DNA from: JBOFMT01 sp051658525
GTDB taxonomy: Bacteria > Bacillota_I > Bacilli_A > Erysipelotrichales > Erysipelotrichaceae
Direction: 5' to 3'
NCBI GenBank assembly: GCA_051658525.1
Contig: JBOFMT010000105.1
Span: forward strand, 1 to 8,688
Length of the DNA stretch: 8,688 bases
Below are positions 7,834 through 8,688 of the stretch, piece after piece. Made by a program: the position numbers and the translations under genes. The notes under the pieces are model-generated. The model made no database searches, was not told where the DNA came from, and worked only from the letters and a program-made list of their open reading frames with translations. Position 1 is the stretch's first letter. Each line of letters opens with the position of its first letter.

Positions 7834-8532
7834 TTAAACACCTTCATGACTTAGCAATGAGATAATATAATCTTTTTGTGATTGCATATCTTGGTAGGCT
7901 ACCGGTTGTAAACTCCCATCTGTAAGCAAAACGATTTCATCGCATAAATCTAATGCAAGTTCCATGATATGTGTAGAAAAAATAATAATTCGATCTTGCT
8001 TCATCGCTCGTAATAGGCGTTTCATTTCCTCCGCAACGACTACATCAAAGCTCGTCAACGGTTCATCCAATAACAATACGTCCGGTTTCGAAATAAAATA
8101 GATTAACATTTGAATTTTATTTTTCATCCCATGAGAAAAATCTTTCAACAGACGATCTTGGTCCTCAGGTAAAATGTTTACCCACGATAAATACGTTTCA
8201 ACGGATTGCACATCTTTCAACTGATCTTGGTGTACATCCAAATAAAATTTTATAAATTCACGTGCTGTTAAAAAATCAGGTACGACTGGTGTCGATAATA
8301 CATAGCCAACACGATCTGCATTGCAAGCAATACGCTCGTTTGCTGTTTCTATATAAATACTTCCACCATCCAATTGGATATCTTCATTGATGCAATTAAA
8401 TAGCGTTGTTTTTCCAGCTCCATTTCGTCCTAGCAAACCGTAAATCTTGCCTTTTTCAAATCGGAAACTAGCTTGCTTTAAAACCTGCTTTTGTCCAAAG
8501 TCCTTTGAAATCTCATTAATTACCAAATTCAT
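7834..8532 (-). CDS. ABC transporter ATP-binding protein (exporter-type)
   Basis: This 232-aa stand-alone nucleotide-binding domain should power the adjacent permease by ATP hydrolysis at the cytoplasmic membrane face. Visible motifs: Walker A GRNGAGKT (35-42), an ABC signature in variant form FSHGM (132-136, for LSGGQ), Walker B LLLDEP (153-158) with catalytic Glu157, D-loop SFD (161-163) and switch His188 (STH). The usual Q-loop glutamine is not found; the segment reads GYVLSTPVVPDFLTAREF (76-93). Both the SHGM signature and a Q-less loop recur in the ABC-2-like exporter ATPases of Firmicutes, so the protein is probably active. Start: AGGGGA (complement of 8540-8545) is 7 nt before the ATG at 8532. 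It is the first gene of the operon; the permease follows after 1 nt, implying translational coupling. The substrate cannot be deduced. Confidence 0.92.
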   Translation of the reverse strand: MNLVINEISKDFGQKQVLKQASFRFEKGKIYGLLGRNGAGKTTLFNCINEDIQLDGGSIYIETANERIACNADRVGYVLSTPVVPDFLTAREFIKFYLDVHQDQLKDVQSVETYLSWVNILPEDQDRLLKDFSHGMKNKIQMLIYFISKPDVLLLDEPLTSFDVVVAEEMKRLLRAMKQDRIIIFSTHIMELALDLCDEIVLLTDGSLQPVAYQDMQSQKDYIISLLSHEGV

Positions 8533-8557
8533 CGCAATTTCCCCTGTTTCTTACCGT

Positions 8558-8587
8558 ATTATATCACAAATTAAAATCTCTTGTGAA
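8558..8587 (-). promoter_or_regulatory. promoter of the ABC exporter operon
   Basis: On the minus strand: -35 TTCACA (complement of 8582-8587, 5 of 6 matches), 18-bp spacer, perfect -10 TATAAT (complement of 8558-8563) preceded by TGA, an extended -10. The predicted start near 8551 leaves a leader of about 20 nt, ending in the AGGGGA ribosome binding site. It lies just past the 5S terminator, so the ABC genes have their own strong housekeeping-type promoter. Confidence 0.75.
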
Positions 8588-8589
8588 AT

Positions 8590-8612
8590 AAAAAAAACTC
8601 ACTATCGTGAGT
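8590..8612 (-). terminator. rRNA operon intrinsic terminator
   Basis: On the minus strand ACTCAC pairs with GTGAGT (8607-8612 with 8597-8602) around a 4-nt loop and is followed by 7 T (complement of 8590-8596). It starts 6 nt after the apparent 5S 3' end, the usual place for an rrn terminator. The stem is short (6 bp), so some readthrough into the ABC operon is possible. Confidence 0.85.
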
Positions 8613-8618
8613 CTTTTA

Positions 8619-8688
8619 CCTGGCAACGTGCTATTTTCACTGGGGCCAGGCCCAGCTATCGTCGCCGCTAAAGTGCTTAACTTCTGTG
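8619..8688 (-). rRNA. rrf: 5S ribosomal RNA, 3' part (5' end cut by window edge)
   Basis: The minus strand shows about 70 of the expected 115 or so nucleotides. It starts at the window edge in the conserved core CACAGAAGTTAAGC, continues through GGCGACGATAGC and a helix with arms CTGGG/CCCAG, and ends in ACGTTGCCAGG, the 3' strand of helix I. This is the normal order for bacterial 5S rRNA. The 3' end at 8619 is approximate by one or two bases. The terminator at 8590-8612 follows directly. The 16S and 23S genes would lie to the right, outside the window. Confidence 0.93.

Noticed and set aside
6249..8532. Bacteriocin or lantibiotic exporter/immunity cassette
   Set aside because: There is no leader peptide, modification enzyme, peptidase domain or two-component system nearby, and the permease does not show the short six-helix immunity-permease form.
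8447..8671. A 74-aa plus-strand frame at the right end
   Set aside because: It runs antisense through the ATPase start, the ABC promoter, the rrn terminator and the 5S gene, so it cannot be a real gene.
1..8688. CRISPR array, insertion sequence, integrase or prophage remnant
   Set aside because: No spaced long direct repeats, terminal inverted repeats, transposase motifs or phage-like genes were seen; the coding space is filled by four intact genes.

Overview
The window looks like chromosomal DNA of a low-to-moderate-GC Firmicute. The evidence is an A/T-rich spacer style, strong AGGAGG-type ribosome binding sites, a Firmicutes-type rRNA boxA (TTGTTCTTTGAAAACT) and a 5S rRNA tail with the usual bacterial GAAGTTAAGC core. 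Arginine is written mostly with CGN codons, and the gene repertoire would fit Erysipelotrichia or a Bacilli relative, but I cannot place it more precisely by eye.

Layout, left to right: (1) 1-165, minus strand: promoter and leader of a leftward rRNA-type operon, with TTGACT-17 bp-TATTAT, an A/T tract upstream and boxA in the leader; the structural RNA lies outside the window. (2) 183-290: intergenic control region containing a six-unit, strictly 11-bp-phased TT(T/A)CA array. Its last unit falls exactly at the -35 position of the gltB promoter, which has an extended -10 but no good -35. (3) 295-6216, plus strand: gltB-gltD operon for the two subunits of NADPH-type glutamate synthase (GOGAT), closed by a bidirectional terminator at 6215-6242. 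(4) 6249-8532, minus strand: a two-gene ABC exporter-type operon (ATPase, then a large polytopic permease) converging on gltD, with its own promoter at 8558-8587. (5) 8590-8688, minus strand: terminator and 3' part of a 5S rRNA, the end of a second leftward rRNA operon.

How it fits together: GltB and GltD form the iron-sulfur flavoenzyme that makes two glutamates from glutamine plus 2-oxoglutarate, so the plus-strand operon is central nitrogen assimilation. The ABC pair is a self-contained exporter of unknown substrate. The protein-coding block is bracketed by what appear to be two rRNA operons in the same (minus) orientation. If both are real rrn operons, the block is an inter-rrn segment that could be duplicated or lost by recombination, and gltBD is transcribed against the direction of the rRNA genes. 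No mobile element, CRISPR array, tRNA or riboswitch was seen. There is no gene-free stretch longer than the 294 bases at the left end, and that one is filled by the control elements listed.
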